The notes under the pieces were generated by a model that searched no databases, was not told where the DNA came from, and worked only from the letters and a program-made list of their open reading frames with translations. Shown one piece after another: positions 1 to 9,565 of a DNA stretch of 64,000 nt; the first letter of the stretch is position 1; each line of letters starts with the position of its first letter. A program made the position numbers and the translations under genes. The DNA comes from Hydrotalea sp. (lineage in GTDB: Bacteria > Bacteroidota > Bacteroidia > Chitinophagales > Chitinophagaceae). The stretch covers positions 62,001 to 126,000 of the forward strand of contig JAKRSC010000026.1 in the NCBI GenBank assembly GCA_022402565.1, in the 5' to 3' direction.

Positions 1-361
1 GAAGCCCATTATCATCGAACCACTTTTCCTCATCATCGTGAAAAATTTGCTTTCTTTTAAAGAAGTCTTCGTTCTCTAAGAAATATACTTGAAGTCTTGC
101 ATTGGGAAGAGAAGCGACTTTAATTTGAAGTGGATAATCGTCGTCATCTACTGAAACATTAATTCCAGACAATCTTACAACCTCATGAAGTTTATGGCGT
201 CTTTCATTGATCACTCCAAATCGGGGCATGATACAACGTACTTCTAAACCAGACTCATTACTTTTAATAGCCAGCTTATTTACAATTTCAGCAAATTCAG
301 TTAGCTCCAAGTATGGAGACATTTCTGTGGCTATAAATAAAATTCTTTTCTTTGTTGACAT
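1..361 (-). CDS. glycogen/starch synthase-like protein, N-terminal part (partial)
   Basis: The gene reads leftwards from the ATG at 361 and runs off the window, so only the first 120 residues are visible. The start, RILFIATEMSPY, followed by a V-R-C-I-M-P-R-F-G-V-I segment, matches the N-terminal Rossmann domain of GT5 glycogen/starch synthases. The usual K-T-G-G-L-A-D sugar-nucleotide loop reads L-E-L-T-E-F-A-E here. I associate this with a divergent Bacteroidota branch of the family, so ADP-glucose use is not certain. The catalytic C-terminal domain cannot be judged. It is divergent from panC. Confidence 0.72.
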   Translation of the reverse strand, partial: MSTKKRILFIATEMSPYLELTEFAEIVNKLAIKSNESGLEVRCIMPRFGVINERRHKLHEVVRLSGINVSVDDDDYPLQIKVASLPNARLQVYFLENEDFFKRKQIFHDDEEKWFDDNGL

Positions 362-398
362 CAGCGCACAATTTTGCAGGTCGCGAAAATTAAGTGTG

Positions 399-406
399 CA
401 AAGGTA
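399..406 (-). promoter_or_regulatory. -7 box of the synthase-like gene
   Basis: On the minus strand this reads TACCTTTG, a perfect TAnnTTTG Bacteroidota -7 box, with 37 bases between it and the ATG at 361. I see no clear TTG at the -33 distance. Confidence 0.5.
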
Positions 407-464
407 AGTATTTCTTATTAGAATTGAATTTTAGGGGTACTCAACCCTTTCTAAATCATTGATA

Positions 465-1313
465 ATGATCATCTTCAGGCAGAATCAAGCATTGCAGACC
501 TACCTCAAAAAGGAAAAAAACGACGGAAAAAGAGTAGGTTTTGTTCCAACAATGGGTGCTTTACATAAAGGGCATTTAGAATTGGTGAACCAAGCCGCCA
601 AAAACTGTGACTTGGTTGTGGTAAGTATTTATGTGAACCCTACTCAATTTAACCAGCAAGAAGATTTTGACAAATACCCAATAACACCCGCTTCCGATAT
701 AGATGCTCTTTTGAACAGCGAATGTGCTGTTTTATTTACCCCTTCAACTCAAGAAATCTACCCCAATGGAACGGATAATTTGCCTTTCTACAACTTGGGG
801 GTATTAGAAACAGTTCTTGAAGGTGCGCATAGACCTGGACATTTTCAGGGTGTTTGTGCTGTAGTTGAACGATTGTTGAGAATTGTAGGTCCTGATGAAT
901 TATTTCTTGGACAAAAAGACCTACAGCAATGCACTGTGATACAGAAACTTCTTGAACTCACACCTGATATTGAAGTAAAACTAAATACTATTCCTACAGT
1001 TCGAGAAGAAAGTGGCTTAGCATTGAGTAGCCGCAATAAACGACTCAGTGAAGAAGGCAAGAGAAGGGCCAGTACTTTATTTCAAGTGCTTCAAGCTGTT
1101 GGGAATGGTTTACAGCATGGAGATTTAGAAGCAGTTGTTGAAGACCAAAAACAATACATCTTAGAAAATGGATTTGAATCAATCGATTATTTGCAAGTAG
1201 CTGATTTGTATAAGCTTGAACCAATTTTGAGCAAAGAAAATAAACCTGTTGCCATTCTGGTTGCTGCAACCATTGAGGGTGTTAGATTAATAGACAATAT
1301 AATTATTCACTAA
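465..1313 (+). CDS. panC: pantoate--beta-alanine ligase PanC
   Basis: Cytoplasmic ligase joining pantoate and beta-alanine with ATP to make pantothenate. The 282-residue length is normal. [11 protein letters not shown] (residues 27-37) is the nucleotide-binding HxGH-type motif; [19 protein letters not shown]-x-Q-Q and S-S-R-N-x-R-L are the other family signatures. I chose the ATG at 465; an in-frame TTG at 459 would add two residues. panD, which makes the beta-alanine substrate, follows 43 bases later, although it also has its own promoter box. panB lies 6 kb downstream. Confidence 0.96.
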   Translation: MIIFRQNQALQTYLKKEKNDGKRVGFVPTMGALHKGHLELVNQAAKNCDLVVVSIYVNPTQFNQQEDFDKYPITPASDIDALLNSECAVLFTPSTQEIYPNGTDNLPFYNLGVLETVLEGAHRPGHFQGVCAVVERLLRIVGPDELFLGQKDLQQCTVIQKLLELTPDIEVKLNTIPTVREESGLALSSRNKRLSEEGKRRASTLFQVLQAVGNGLQHGDLEAVVEDQKQYILENGFESIDYLQVADLYKLEPILSKENKPVAILVAATIEGVRLIDNIIIH

Positions 1314-1342
1314 TTTTTTCGAATCTTCATCAATCGGCATAC

Positions 1343-1350
1343 TACCTTTG
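1343..1350 (+). promoter_or_regulatory. -7 box of panD, abutting the start codon
   Basis: TACCTTTG, a perfect TAnnTTTG box, ends six bases before the panD ATG. Transcription would begin at or next to the start codon, giving a leaderless mRNA. It lies in the 43-base gap after panC. No convincing -33 TTG is visible. Confidence 0.55.
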
Positions 1351-1356
1351 CGCACT

Positions 1357-1701
1357 ATGTTGATTGAAGTATTAAAATCGAAGATTCACAGAGCCACTAT
1401 CACTGAGGCTAATTTACAATACGTGGGAAGCCTAACCCTCGATGAAGATTTGATGGAGGCAGCTAATATGATTGAATATGAAAAGATTCAAGTGGTGAAC
1501 GTAAACAACGGCGAAAGACTAGAGACTTACTTAATCAAAGGAAAAAGAGGAAGCGGAGTTGTTTGCTTAAACGGGCCAGCTGCTCGCAAGGGGGCCGTAG
1601 GCGATACGGTCATCATCATTTCTTACGCAACTATGGATTTTGAAGCAGCGAAACAGTTCCAACCGGCAGTTGTCTTTCCTAAACAAGGCAACAAATTATA
1701 A
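1357..1701 (+). CDS. panD: aspartate 1-decarboxylase PanD
   Basis: Pyruvoyl enzyme that decarboxylates aspartate to beta-alanine for pantothenate synthesis. With the ATG at 1357 the protein has 114 residues and the self-cleavage site Y-V-G-S falls at G24-S25, the same numbering as the E. coli enzyme. This argues for this start over the in-frame TTG at 1348, which lies inside the -7 box. L-N-G-P-A-A-R (around residues 69-75) and the D-x-V-I-I-I-S-Y-A segment are also typical. Maturation needs cleavage before Ser25 to form the pyruvoyl group. A terminator follows directly. Confidence 0.96.
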   Translation: MLIEVLKSKIHRATITEANLQYVGSLTLDEDLMEAANMIEYEKIQVVNVNNGERLETYLIKGKRGSGVVCLNGPAARKGAVGDTVIIISYATMDFEAAKQFQPAVVFPKQGNKL

Positions 1702-1710
1702 TTACCATGA

Positions 1711-1745
1711 AAAGGCCGCTGTTTCTTGCGGCCTTTAATTTTTCA
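1711..1745 (+). terminator. intrinsic terminator after panD
   Basis: A perfect 9-bp stem (AAAGGCCGC / GCGGCCTTT, 1711-1719 and 1728-1736) with an 8-base loop, followed by AATTTTT. It ends the panC-panD unit. Confidence 0.85.
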
Positions 1746-1779
1746 ACTCTAATAGTAAACTGGAATTAGGGGTGTACCT

Positions 1780-2364
1780 TTATTTTGATAAGGTTTTAGC
1801 TAAATCTGCAATCTTACTGTTTGGATTACTTTTATACAATGTTTTTCCAGCACTATCTAAAACAACCCACGAAGGCAAACTTAGCTCTTTCTTATTTTGA
1901 CCCTGCCCAGTTAAATACTCCAGAAAGTTGGCAGGCTTTTTCCAAAATCCTGTACCAAACGCTTCATTACTTAAAAAATAAGCTTTATCTGGCTTTGTTG
2001 ATAGCACTTTTTGTAGACCGTATAAGGTTATATCATGATAGCCGACCGATACAAATATTTTTTGATAGTCTTTGTACGATGCCAACTCATCGAACTGCTT
2101 AAAATTAGAAAAGCCAGATTCAGGGGTATCCCAAGGGGTATACATTAAAAAGAAAATTTTAGGTTCCCCATTGGCTTTCAAAAGATCGACCTCTTTTTTA
2201 TCTAATTCTTTAATGGCAATTGCATTGCCTTCGTAAGTAATGGTTCCTTTCTCTCGCATCTCCTGTTTCCACTCTGCATTCATTTCTTTATAAGAGCGTT
2301 TGTGACTCGTAACCACTGAACAAGAACAAAAAATTAGCAAGAAGAATAATGGTAGGATTTTCAT
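1780..2364 (-). CDS. lipoprotein with possible thioredoxin-like fold, unknown function
   Basis: 194 residues. The N-terminus is a lipoprotein signal (MKILPLFFLLIFCSC), so the mature protein should be lipid-anchored in the envelope. From about residue 67 the pattern K-I-F-F-L-M-Y-T-P-W-D-T-P, then L-P-S-W-V-V-L-D-S-A-G-K near residue 165, resembles the first strand and cis-proline region of thioredoxin-like proteins, but the CxxC is absent. If it has that fold it is not a disulfide reductase. It converges on panD, with the terminator between. No specific family recognised. Confidence 0.7.
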   Translation of the reverse strand: MKILPLFFLLIFCSCSVVTSHKRSYKEMNAEWKQEMREKGTITYEGNAIAIKELDKKEVDLLKANGEPKIFFLMYTPWDTPESGFSNFKQFDELASYKDYQKIFVSVGYHDITLYGLQKVLSTKPDKAYFLSNEAFGTGFWKKPANFLEYLTGQGQNKKELSLPSWVVLDSAGKTLYKSNPNSKIADLAKTLSK

Positions 2365-2429
2365 AACTTTTGAATTTGTGGTTTATAACATTGATGATTT
2401 AACAGACTAACTTAAAACCCCTCGAAGCT

Positions 2430-2458
2430 AATGTTCGGAATAGAAAGAGCGGAACATT
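2430..2458. repeat. spaced inverted repeat between divergent genes
   Basis: AATGTTC (2430-2436) and GAACATT (2452-2458) form 7-bp inverted arms 15 bases apart, between the lipoprotein gene and the flippase-like gene. It could be an operator. There is no T-tract, so a terminator is unlikely. Confidence 0.25.
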
Positions 2459-2524
2459 TGCTGTTAAAAAATATTAAAAATCGGCCTCCTTTTAAACATT
2501 TAGGCTATTAAGAATTAATATTTC

Positions 2525-2532
2525 TAAATTCG
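2525..2532 (+). promoter_or_regulatory. near-consensus -7 box of the flippase-like gene
   Basis: TAAATTCG matches TAnnTTTG with one change and ends eight bases before the ATG at 2541. The same TTCG variant occurs before sucC. Confidence 0.35.
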
Positions 2533-2540
2533 CTGCAACC

Positions 2541-3554
2541 ATGAAAAAGAAACTCAATGCTGTTTTAAAGTACCTCGTTTTTTTAGGCTTGGGTGTTTTT
2601 TTAGTTTGGTGGAGTTTGCGTGCAATACCAGAAGAAAAATGGGGCGATTTTAAAGCCTCCTTGTCTGGAGCGCGATACTGGCTCATACTTCCGGTATTTG
2701 GCATACTTACATTAAGCCACTGGTTAAGAGCAAAAAGATGGAATATGCTTATTGAGCCAATGGGCTATGCACCTTCCATGAAAAACAGCTTTTTTGCCGT
2801 AATGGTAGGTTATTTAGCCAACCTGGCTGTTCCTCGTTTAGGAGAAGTATTCAAGTGTACCATACTTGCTCGTTACGAAAAAATACCAGCCGATAAACTA
2901 ATAGGGACTATTGTTGCTGAAAGGGCGGTAGATGTTATTTCACTTGGATTTGTGTTTCTACTGGCACTAACTTTTCAATATGAAATTGTTGGTTCCTACA
3001 TTGCTGAATTATTATTGCCATTCTTGAAAAATAAACAAGGCGAACTTTCCATTGAAAAAATACTGGTACTTATATTTATACTTTGTGTGATTGCTGTTAT
3101 CATATTTGTCTTGTTGAAAAAGTTCGGCAACAATCCTTCTGTAGCATTTATCAAAAAAACAATCAAAGGTGCTTTTGAAGGATTAAGTAGTGTCACTAAA
3201 ATGAAGGGTAAGGGAATATTTGTTCTGTATAGCGCAGCCATTTGGATATTGTACGCTTTAGGCACTTGGGTAGGTATGTGGGCCACCATAGGTACTGAAC
3301 ATCTTGGAATTGGCGCTGCATTTTCAGCATTATTCTTTGCAAGCATAGGAATGATTGTAACGCCGGGCGGAATTGGTGCTTATGCACTGTTTCTTGCAAC
3401 AGCGCTAGAAAAAAATGGCATCCCATTTGAACTGGCATTTGCAAACGGAACTTTGCAATGGTTTGCACAATTCATTATTGTATTGATTTGGGGATTTGTA
3501 TCATTAGGACTACTACCTATATTAAATAAAAAGAAACTACATGAAACAAGTTGA
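2541..3554 (+). CDS. lysylphosphatidylglycerol synthase-type transmembrane (flippase-like) protein
   Basis: 337-residue inner-membrane protein of the LPG-synthase transmembrane/UPF0104 family. It has about eight hydrophobic segments, and family hallmarks such as H-W-L-R-A-K-R-W (residues 60-67), N-L-A-V-P-R-L-G-E-V (residues 94-103), V-A-E-R-A-V-D and the late T-P-G-G-I-G-A-Y. Members act as lipid flippases or glycolipid-related membrane proteins; the substrate is unknown. The soluble aminoacyl-transfer domain of MprF is missing, so it is not a lysyl-PG synthase. Its last 14 bases overlap the heptose adenylyltransferase gene, suggesting translational coupling and an envelope-glycolipid role. 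Confidence 0.82.
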   Translation: MKKKLNAVLKYLVFLGLGVFLVWWSLRAIPEEKWGDFKASLSGARYWLILPVFGILTLSHWLRAKRWNMLIEPMGYAPSMKNSFFAVMVGYLANLAVPRLGEVFKCTILARYEKIPADKLIGTIVAERAVDVISLGFVFLLALTFQYEIVGSYIAELLLPFLKNKQGELSIEKILVLIFILCVIAVIIFVLLKKFGNNPSVAFIKKTIKGAFEGLSSVTKMKGKGIFVLYSAAIWILYALGTWVGMWATIGTEHLGIGAAFSALFFASIGMIVTPGGIGAYALFLATALEKNGIPFELAFANGTLQWFAQFIIVLIWGFVSLGLLPILNKKKLHETS

Positions 3555-4038
3555 AGCCATTCAAAAGAAAATATTCACTTTAACAGACTTGGTGCGACAA
3601 GTTGCGGCTTGGCGGGTAAAAGGATATCAGGTTGCCTTTACAAATGGTTGTTTTGATATTTTACACGAGGGACATATTTTTTCTTTAGAAAAAGCAGCCT
3701 CTGAAGCACAAATTTTAATTGTTGGTGTAAACAGTGATGCTAGTGTTCAAAAACTAAAAGGTGCTGAAAGACCCATCAACAAAGAGAAAAGCAGGTGCCT
3801 ACTTTTAGCTAGTCTAGCTGTGGTAGATGCAGTTATTGTATTTGAAGAAGATACCCCACTAGAGCTCATCAAATCAGTTCAACCCAACGTATTAGTGAAA
3901 GGCGGTGATTATACCATTGATCAAATTGTTGGTGCTAAGGAAGTTCAATCTTGGGGTGGACGAGTTGTTATAAATCCAATTATCGAAGGATTTTCTACAA
4001 CAGGCATCATCCAAAAAATAAAGAGCAGCTATTCCTAA
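3541..4038 (+). CDS. rfaE2: D-glycero-beta-D-manno-heptose 1-phosphate adenylyltransferase
   Basis: 165 residues, equivalent to the C-terminal nucleotidyltransferase half of E. coli HldE. It activates heptose 1-phosphate to ADP-heptose for lipopolysaccharide core synthesis. T-N-G-C-F-D-I-L-H-E-G-H (residues 34-45) is the HxGH nucleotidyltransferase motif, and V-N-S-D-A-S-V-x-x-L-K-G, R-P-I-N, L-V-K-G-G-D-Y and G-F-S-T-T are all present. The kinase half (RfaE1) is not in the window. The ATG overlaps the upstream flippase-like gene by 14 bases. Confidence 0.9.
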   Translation: MKQVEAIQKKIFTLTDLVRQVAAWRVKGYQVAFTNGCFDILHEGHIFSLEKAASEAQILIVGVNSDASVQKLKGAERPINKEKSRCLLLASLAVVDAVIVFEEDTPLELIKSVQPNVLVKGGDYTIDQIVGAKEVQSWGGRVVINPIIEGFSTTGIIQKIKSSYS

Positions 4039-4069
4039 AATCTTAACATAGTTGAATAAAGGCTTCATT

Positions 4070-4077
4070 TATATTTG
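4070..4077 (+). promoter_or_regulatory. -7 box of ppk1
   Basis: TATATTTG is a perfect TAnnTTTG box with 17 bases between it and the ppk1 ATG. A TTG at 4052-4054 is only 15 bases upstream, shorter than usual, so the -33 element is doubtful. Confidence 0.5.
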
Positions 4078-4094
4078 ACTATACTGGAATAGAT

Positions 4095-6218
4095 ATGAAT
4101 AAGAAAAATCTCATACAACGCGATATATCTTGGCTGAGTTTTAATGCGAGGGTGCTACAAGAAGCCAATGACCCTACTGTACCTTTAGCTCAAAGAATTA
4201 GATTCTTAGGAATTTTCAGTAATAATTCAGACGAATTTTTTCGAGTACGTGTTGCAACCCTAAAAAGAATGGTTGAATTTGCTGAAAAGCGAAGGAAGCT
4301 GAACATGCACATGGAAGATGATCCGCAGGCAATACTCGATCAAATACAAACCATTGTGCTGCAGCAACAAAATGAATTCAATAGAATTTGGGAAGGCATT
4401 TTGAGGGAAATGAAAAAGGAAAAAATTTTCCTGCTTGATGAAAAACACCTCAACACTGAACAAAAAAAATTTGTTGCAAAATACTTTGAAGAGGAAGTAC
4501 GATCAAACATTATCCCCCTAATGATTGAATCTTCTCCTACCCTGCCCTATTTGCGAGATAAAAGCTTATACTTAGGTGTGGTAATGCGCAAAAAAGATTC
4601 TGCGTACAGACAAAAATATGCGCTTATTGAAGTGCCTTCAAAAGCAGTTGGTCGATTTATTCAACTCCCTGGCAAACCAGGTGAAAAAAATATCATTCTT
4701 CTTGAAGACGTAATACGCTATAACCTTCCCACTATATTTTCTTATTTTGGTTATGACTACTTTTCATCGCATGTATTTAAAGTAACTAAAGATGCTGAAA
4801 TTGACTTAGACAGTGATGTATCCTTATCATTTGTCGAGAAAATAGAAAAAGGTCTTAAAAACAGACGTAAAGGCAAGCCTGTTCGATTTGTGTATGATAA
4901 AGAAATGGATGCAGGATTGCTTGAATTTTTAATTCGCAAATTGAACCTTTCAAGAAAGAGCAATATCATTCCTGGCGGACGCATACACAACTTTCGTCAT
5001 TTTATGGATTTTCCATTTCATCTTATTCCCTCGCCCCCAAGAAAAAAGCCATTTGTTCATCCCTTATTGCATCACCAAAGAAGAGTAACTGATGTTATTT
5101 TACAACAAGATGTGATGCTACATTTTCCATACCACAGCTTTGACCCAGTAATTGATTTATTGCGTGAAGCAGCAATGGATCCTGACGTACTTTCAATAAA
5201 AATAACCGCATACAGACTAGCCTCTAATTCCAAAATCATTAATGCACTCATTAATGCTGCTAGAAATGGTAAACAAGTTGTTGTAATGCTAGAACTAAAA
5301 GCACGGTTCGATGAGGAAGCTAATTTAGAATGGAAGACAATTTTAGAAGAAGAAGGTGTACAAGTATTATTGGGTGTACCACGCATGAAAATACACGCCA
5401 AGCTTTGTATCGTTAAAAAAAGAATAGGTACAAAAGTGTTACAATATGGATTTGTTAGTACGGGTAATCTTCACGAAAAAACTGCTACAGTATATGGCGA
5501 CCATTGCTTACTAACCTCGAACCGTAATATTATGGCCGATATTAATCGAATTTTTGATTACTTGGCCAATTGGAAAAACGGACAACAGCCACTTCGCAAT
5601 TGTAAAACATTATTGGTTTGTCCTAATAACATGCGCAGGTCAATCGAGGAACTTATTCGCTTCGAAATTAAACAAGCCAAGGCTGGAAAAACTTCAGGAA
5701 TCATTTTAAAAGTAAATTCATTGAGCGATGCAACTTTAATAGATTTATTGATGCAAGCCGCTAAATCTGGTGTACCGGTTCAAATGATAGTAAGAGGCAT
5801 CTTTTGTGCAAAACCAGAATTAGTTTTAGATAAAAAAGCACAATGTAAAGCCATTAGTATTGTTGACGAATATTTAGAGCATGCTAGGGTACTTCTGTTT
5901 CATCATGGAGGCAAGGAGAAAATGTTTATATCTAGTGCTGATTGGATGGTAAGAAACTTAGATCATAGAGTTGAAGCAGCAGCACCAATTTTAGACCTAA
6001 GCTTGAAAGAAGAACTTAAAGATATTCTTACTATCCAGCTTGGTGACAATGTAAAAGCCCGTTGCCTAGACGGCAAACTTTCTAATGAATACGTTTCGGG
6101 CGGAAGCAGAAAAAAGATCAGATCACAAATTGAAACCTATCAGTACCTTCACCAAAAATCTGTGAAAACCTATCACAGAAAAGAACCTAAAAAGACAATT
6201 AAAAAACAACCTTCGTGA
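4095..6218 (+). CDS. ppk1: polyphosphate kinase 1
   Basis: Reversibly transfers the ATP gamma-phosphate onto polyphosphate, often at the membrane. The 707-residue length and domain order (N-terminal helical domain from R-D-I-S-W-L-S-F-N, head domain, two phospholipase-D-like catalytic domains) are those of PPK1. K-I-H-A-K-L places the autophosphorylated histidine at about H434, and L-E-H-A-R gives the second catalytic histidine at about H596. S-T-G-N-L-H-E-K is also typical. The stop overlaps the GTG of the exopolyphosphatase gene, so synthesis and breakdown of polyP are encoded together. A basic Lys-rich tail ends the protein. Confidence 0.96.
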   Translation: MNKKNLIQRDISWLSFNARVLQEANDPTVPLAQRIRFLGIFSNNSDEFFRVRVATLKRMVEFAEKRRKLNMHMEDDPQAILDQIQTIVLQQQNEFNRIWEGILREMKKEKIFLLDEKHLNTEQKKFVAKYFEEEVRSNIIPLMIESSPTLPYLRDKSLYLGVVMRKKDSAYRQKYALIEVPSKAVGRFIQLPGKPGEKNIILLEDVIRYNLPTIFSYFGYDYFSSHVFKVTKDAEIDLDSDVSLSFVEKIEKGLKNRRKGKPVRFVYDKEMDAGLLEFLIRKLNLSRKSNIIPGGRIHNFRHFMDFPFHLIPSPPRKKPFVHPLLHHQRRVTDVILQQDVMLHFPYHSFDPVIDLLREAAMDPDVLSIKITAYRLASNSKIINALINAARNGKQVVVMLELKARFDEEANLEWKTILEEEGVQVLLGVPRMKIHAKLCIVKKRIGTKVLQYGFVSTGNLHEKTATVYGDHCLLTSNRNIMADINRIFDYLANWKNGQQPLRNCKTLLVCPNNMRRSIEELIRFEIKQAKAGKTSGIILKVNSLSDATLIDLLMQAAKSGVPVQMIVRGIFCAKPELVLDKKAQCKAISIVDEYLEHARVLLFHHGGKEKMFISSADWMVRNLDHRVEAAAPILDLSLKEELKDILTIQLGDNVKARCLDGKLSNEYVSGGSRKKIRSQIETYQYLHQKSVKTYHRKEPKKTIKKQPS

Positions 6219-7099
6219 GACTGGCAGCTATTGATATAGGGAGCAACGCAGCAAGATTACTTATTACCGATGTAATACGTGGTATTGACGGAAAACCTCA
6301 GTTCAATAAAATAAATTTAGTGCGCGTTCCTTTAAGATTGGGTTTTGATGTTTTTGAAACTGGAGAAATTTCAAAACAAAAGAGAGGCATGATCCTTCAA
6401 ACCATGAAGGCGTATAGCCACCTTTTAAAAGCATACGATGTACAAAATATAAAAGCTTGTGCAACAAGTGCTATGCGTGATGCAATTAATAGTGAAGACA
6501 TTATCCGAAAAGTTTGGATGGAAACAGGTATTAGTATAAAAGTTATTTCTGGCGATGAAGAAGCAGCTGTAATTTATGAAAACCATATTGCAGAAAATAT
6601 GGATATGAGTAACAGCTATTTATACATTGATGTGGGTGGTGGTAGTACAGAGATAACTTTCTTTCATGAAGGCAAAATGAAATACAAGCGCTCTTTCAAT
6701 ATTGGTACAATTCGCTTGCTGAAAAACCAAGTTGAAGAAACTATTTGGGATGAAATGAAAGAAGCCATTAAACAAAACATTAAATCAACCGGTACTAAAG
6801 TGGCTATTGGATCGGGGGGCAATATCAACAAGGTGTTTTCTTTATCAAAAAAGAAGGAAGGCAAACCTTTGAACTTAGAACTTTTAAAAGACTATTATAA
6901 AGAGTTATCCTCATTTAGCATTGAAGAAAGAATTCGTTTATACAAACTAAGATCTGATCGTGCTGATGTTATTGTTCCAGCTCTTCAAATTTATATCAAC
7001 ATCATGCGTTGGGCAGATATTGAATTAATTTACGTACCAAAGATTGGACTTGCAGATGGTTTGGTGCAAAAACTTTATCAAGAAATCATTTCCCGATAA
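6215..7099 (+). CDS. ppx: exopolyphosphatase / Ppx-GppA family phosphatase
   Basis: 294-residue protein of the ASKHA-fold Ppx/GppA family, which removes phosphate from polyphosphate ends or hydrolyses pppGpp. [13 protein letters not shown] (residues 4-16) is phosphate loop 1, [10 protein letters not shown] is loop 2, and G-S-G-G-N-I-N-K follows. It lacks the extra C-terminal HD-like domain of long E. coli Ppx. It starts at a GTG that shares four bases (GTGA) with the ppk1 stop, a coupled arrangement. That pairing favours polyphosphate over pppGpp as substrate, but this is inference. Confidence 0.9.
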   Translation: MRLAAIDIGSNAARLLITDVIRGIDGKPQFNKINLVRVPLRLGFDVFETGEISKQKRGMILQTMKAYSHLLKAYDVQNIKACATSAMRDAINSEDIIRKVWMETGISIKVISGDEEAAVIYENHIAENMDMSNSYLYIDVGGGSTEITFFHEGKMKYKRSFNIGTIRLLKNQVEETIWDEMKEAIKQNIKSTGTKVAIGSGGNINKVFSLSKKKEGKPLNLELLKDYYKELSSFSIEERIRLYKLRSDRADVIVPALQIYINIMRWADIELIYVPKIGLADGLVQKLYQEIISR

Positions 7100-7131
7100 A
7101 GATCAACTACTTTTATTCAACAATTAATATC

Positions 7132-7947
7132 ATGAGCGTTTATAAAAACATCAAAAAAGTAACTACCAATACGCTTCAAAAAATGAAGCAGGAAGGTGAA
7201 AAGATAAGCATGCTCACAGCCTATGATTATTCTTTTGCGCGCTTAATTGATCAGGCTGGTATGGATGTTATTCTGGTTGGTGATAGTGCAGGAAACGTAA
7301 TGGCTGGACATGAAACTACCGTAACTGTTACTTTAGAACAAATGATTTATCATGCTCAATGTGTAGTGAGAGCTGTTAATCGCGCTTTAATTGTTGTTGA
7401 TCTACCATTTGGTTCTTACCAAAGTAATTCAGAAATTGCTTTAGCATCTGCCATTCGCGTAATGAAAGAAACTGGTTGTCATGCTGTTAAAATGGAGGGT
7501 GGAGAAGAAATTGCAGAGAGTGTTCAAAAAATTGTAAAAGCGGGTATTCCTGTTATGGGTCATGTAGGACTCACCCCTCAAAGTATTTATAAATTTGGCA
7601 CCTACACAGTAAGAGCCAAAGAAGAAGAGGAAGCAGCTACTTTAAAAAAGGATGTGCAAATTTTACAAGATGCAGGTTGTTTTGCAGTTGTTCTTGAGAA
7701 AATACCAGCAAAACTTTCTGCTGAAGTAACCGCTTCGCTGCGTATTCCAACCATAGGAATTGGTGCTGGAGCTTACTGCGATGGTCAGGTTTTAGTGATG
7801 CACGATATGTTAGGTATTAATAATGAATTCAATCCGCGCTTTCTTAGAAAATACGTACAACTTGCTACTCAAATAGATGAAGCACTTCGTCAATATATAC
7901 AAGATGTTAAGTCGCTTCAATTTCCTAACGAACAAGAATCATATTAA
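7132..7947 (+). CDS. panB: 3-methyl-2-oxobutanoate hydroxymethyltransferase PanB
   Basis: First committed step of pantothenate synthesis: adds a hydroxymethyl group from methylenetetrahydrofolate to 2-oxoisovalerate, giving ketopantoate. 271 residues, normal length. [10 protein letters not shown] (residues 28-37), [12 protein letters not shown] (metal-binding Asp), K-M-E-G-G and [10 protein letters not shown] are diagnostic. It begins 32 bases after ppx, and a TACTTTTA near-box (7108-7115) could give it separate transcription. The ALDH gene follows four bases after the stop. panC and panD are 5.4 kb upstream on the same strand; panE is not in the window. Confidence 0.96.
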   Translation: MSVYKNIKKVTTNTLQKMKQEGEKISMLTAYDYSFARLIDQAGMDVILVGDSAGNVMAGHETTVTVTLEQMIYHAQCVVRAVNRALIVVDLPFGSYQSNSEIALASAIRVMKETGCHAVKMEGGEEIAESVQKIVKAGIPVMGHVGLTPQSIYKFGTYTVRAKEEEEAATLKKDVQILQDAGCFAVVLEKIPAKLSAEVTASLRIPTIGIGAGAYCDGQVLVMHDMLGINNEFNPRFLRKYVQLATQIDEALRQYIQDVKSLQFPNEQESY

Positions 7948-7951
7948 GTTT

Positions 7952-9475
7952 ATGGATTTCTTACAACAACTCGGCTTAGAAGCCCATCAAGCTGGAACGG
8001 CTACTGGACAAAACTGGATGAATAGCGAAGAAACCCTGTCGTCTTTCTCCCCTGTAGATAACAAACTCATTGGAACAGTTTCTGTTACATCTGAGCAACA
8101 GTATGAAAAGGTGGTACAGCAAGCCATGCAAGCATTTGAAGAATGGCGTATGTGGCCTGCACCTAAAAGAGGTGAAGTGGTTAGACAATTAGGTGAAGAA
8201 CTGCGTAACCATAAAGATGCATTGGGAAAATTGGTAAGCTATGAAATGGGTAAAAGCTTACAAGAAGGATGGGGCGAAGTTCAAGAAATGATTGATATCT
8301 GCGATTTTGCAGTTGGACTATCGAGGCAATTATACGGACTTACCATGCACAGCGAACGCCCCATGCACAGAATGTATGAGCAATGGCATCCACTTGGCAT
8401 TGTAGGTATTATTTCTGCATTTAATTTTCCTGTTGCTGTATGGAGTTGGAACTCAGCTTTAGCCTGGGTATGCGGCAATGTATGTATATGGAAGCCTTCC
8501 GAAAAAGCACCTTTATGCGGAATTGCAGTGCAAAAAATTACTGAACAAGTGTTTGCTGCAAATGGTGTTCCAGCTGGCGTATCATGCCTCATTCAAGGGG
8601 GAAGAAACTTAGGAGAAAAATTAAGTCACGATACACGTATTCCGCTTATTTCAGCTACAGGCTCTACTCGAATGGGCAAAGCCGTTGGAGCTGCAGTAGG
8701 TGCCCGACTTGGAAAAACTATTTTAGAATTAGGCGGAAACAATGCCATTATAGTTTCAGAGCATGCAGACCTAGATATGTCGCTAATAGGAGCAATATTT
8801 GGAGCAGTGGGAACTGCAGGACAAAGATGTACATCCACAAGACGACTAATCATTCACAAAAAAGTATACGAAGCCTTCACTCAAAAACTAGTGAAAGCAT
8901 ATAGTCAACTTAAAATTGGTAATCCACTTGATGCCAATAACCACGTTGGACCACTCATTGACAAAGATGCAGTAGATGCTTACTTAAAAGCTATTGAAGC
9001 TTGTAAAGCTGCTGGTGGTAAATTCTTAGTGGAAGGAGGCGTTTGCAAAGGTGAAGGATATGAAAGTGGTTGTTATGTTCAGCCTTGCATTGCTGAGGTA
9101 AAAAATGATTGGGCCATTGTTCAACATGAAACCTTTGCGCCCATTTTATATGTAATGAGCTATGACACTATTGAAGAAGCCATTCAACTACAAAATGGTG
9201 TGCCCCAAGGATTATCATCAGCGATAATGACCCTCAATATGCGGGAGTCAGAATTATTCTTATCACACAAAGGAAGTGACTGCGGCATTGCAAATGTGAA
9301 TATTGGAACCAGTGGTGCAGAAATAGGTGGAGCTTTTGGTGGCGAGAAAGAAACTGGTGGTGGAAGGGAAAGCGGAAGTGATGCTTGGAAAGCTTATATG
9401 AGGCGCCAAACCAATACAATCAACTGGAGCACGCAACTACCCTTGGCTCAGGGCATTCAATTCGATTTAGGCTAA
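7952..9475 (+). CDS. ALDH7-family aldehyde dehydrogenase (alpha-aminoadipic semialdehyde/piperideine-6-carboxylate type)
   Basis: 507 residues, NAD(P)-dependent. F-N-F-P-V-A-V-W-S-W-N, G-S-T-R-M-G, E-L-G-G-N-N-A-I-I and G-Q-R-C-T-S-T-R-R (catalytic Cys) are the ALDH motifs. The C-terminal E-I-G-G-A-F-G-G-E-K-E-T-G-G-G-R-E-S-G-S stretch and N-T-I-N-W-S are characteristic of antiquitin/ALDH7, which oxidises alpha-aminoadipic semialdehyde in lysine catabolism. I chose the ATG at 7952, just after the panB stop; an upstream in-frame extension inside panB would add 25 unlikely residues. The substrate is inferred from the subfamily only. Confidence 0.88.
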   Translation: MDFLQQLGLEAHQAGTATGQNWMNSEETLSSFSPVDNKLIGTVSVTSEQQYEKVVQQAMQAFEEWRMWPAPKRGEVVRQLGEELRNHKDALGKLVSYEMGKSLQEGWGEVQEMIDICDFAVGLSRQLYGLTMHSERPMHRMYEQWHPLGIVGIISAFNFPVAVWSWNSALAWVCGNVCIWKPSEKAPLCGIAVQKITEQVFAANGVPAGVSCLIQGGRNLGEKLSHDTRIPLISATGSTRMGKAVGAAVGARLGKTILELGGNNAIIVSEHADLDMSLIGAIFGAVGTAGQRCTSTRRLIIHKKVYEAFTQKLVKAYSQLKIGNPLDANNHVGPLIDKDAVDAYLKAIEACKAAGGKFLVEGGVCKGEGYESGCYVQPCIAEVKNDWAIVQHETFAPILYVMSYDTIEEAIQLQNGVPQGLSSAIMTLNMRESELFLSHKGSDCGIANVNIGTSGAEIGGAFGGEKETGGGRESGSDAWKAYMRRQTNTINWSTQLPLAQGIQFDLG

Positions 9476-9502
9476 ATGATAAACTTTCTATAAAAATTTA
9501 CG

Positions 9503-9531
9503 AACAAATCCCTCTCCTTGAGGGATTTGTT
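9503..9531 (+). terminator. hairpin after the ALDH gene
   Basis: A perfect 12-bp stem (AACAAATCCCTC / GAGGGATTTGTT) with a 5-base loop lies between the ALDH stop and the S8 protease start. The T-tract is weak (TTGTT, then GCATATTT), so it may terminate only partly. Confidence 0.6.
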
Positions 9532-9565
9532 GCATATTTACGATATCAACTTTACTTACATGTAC

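Noticed and set aside
459-464. TTG start for panC two codons upstream of the ATG.
   Set aside because: The ATG at 465 gives the usual PanC length and placement of the HxGH motif; the TTG adds nothing conserved.
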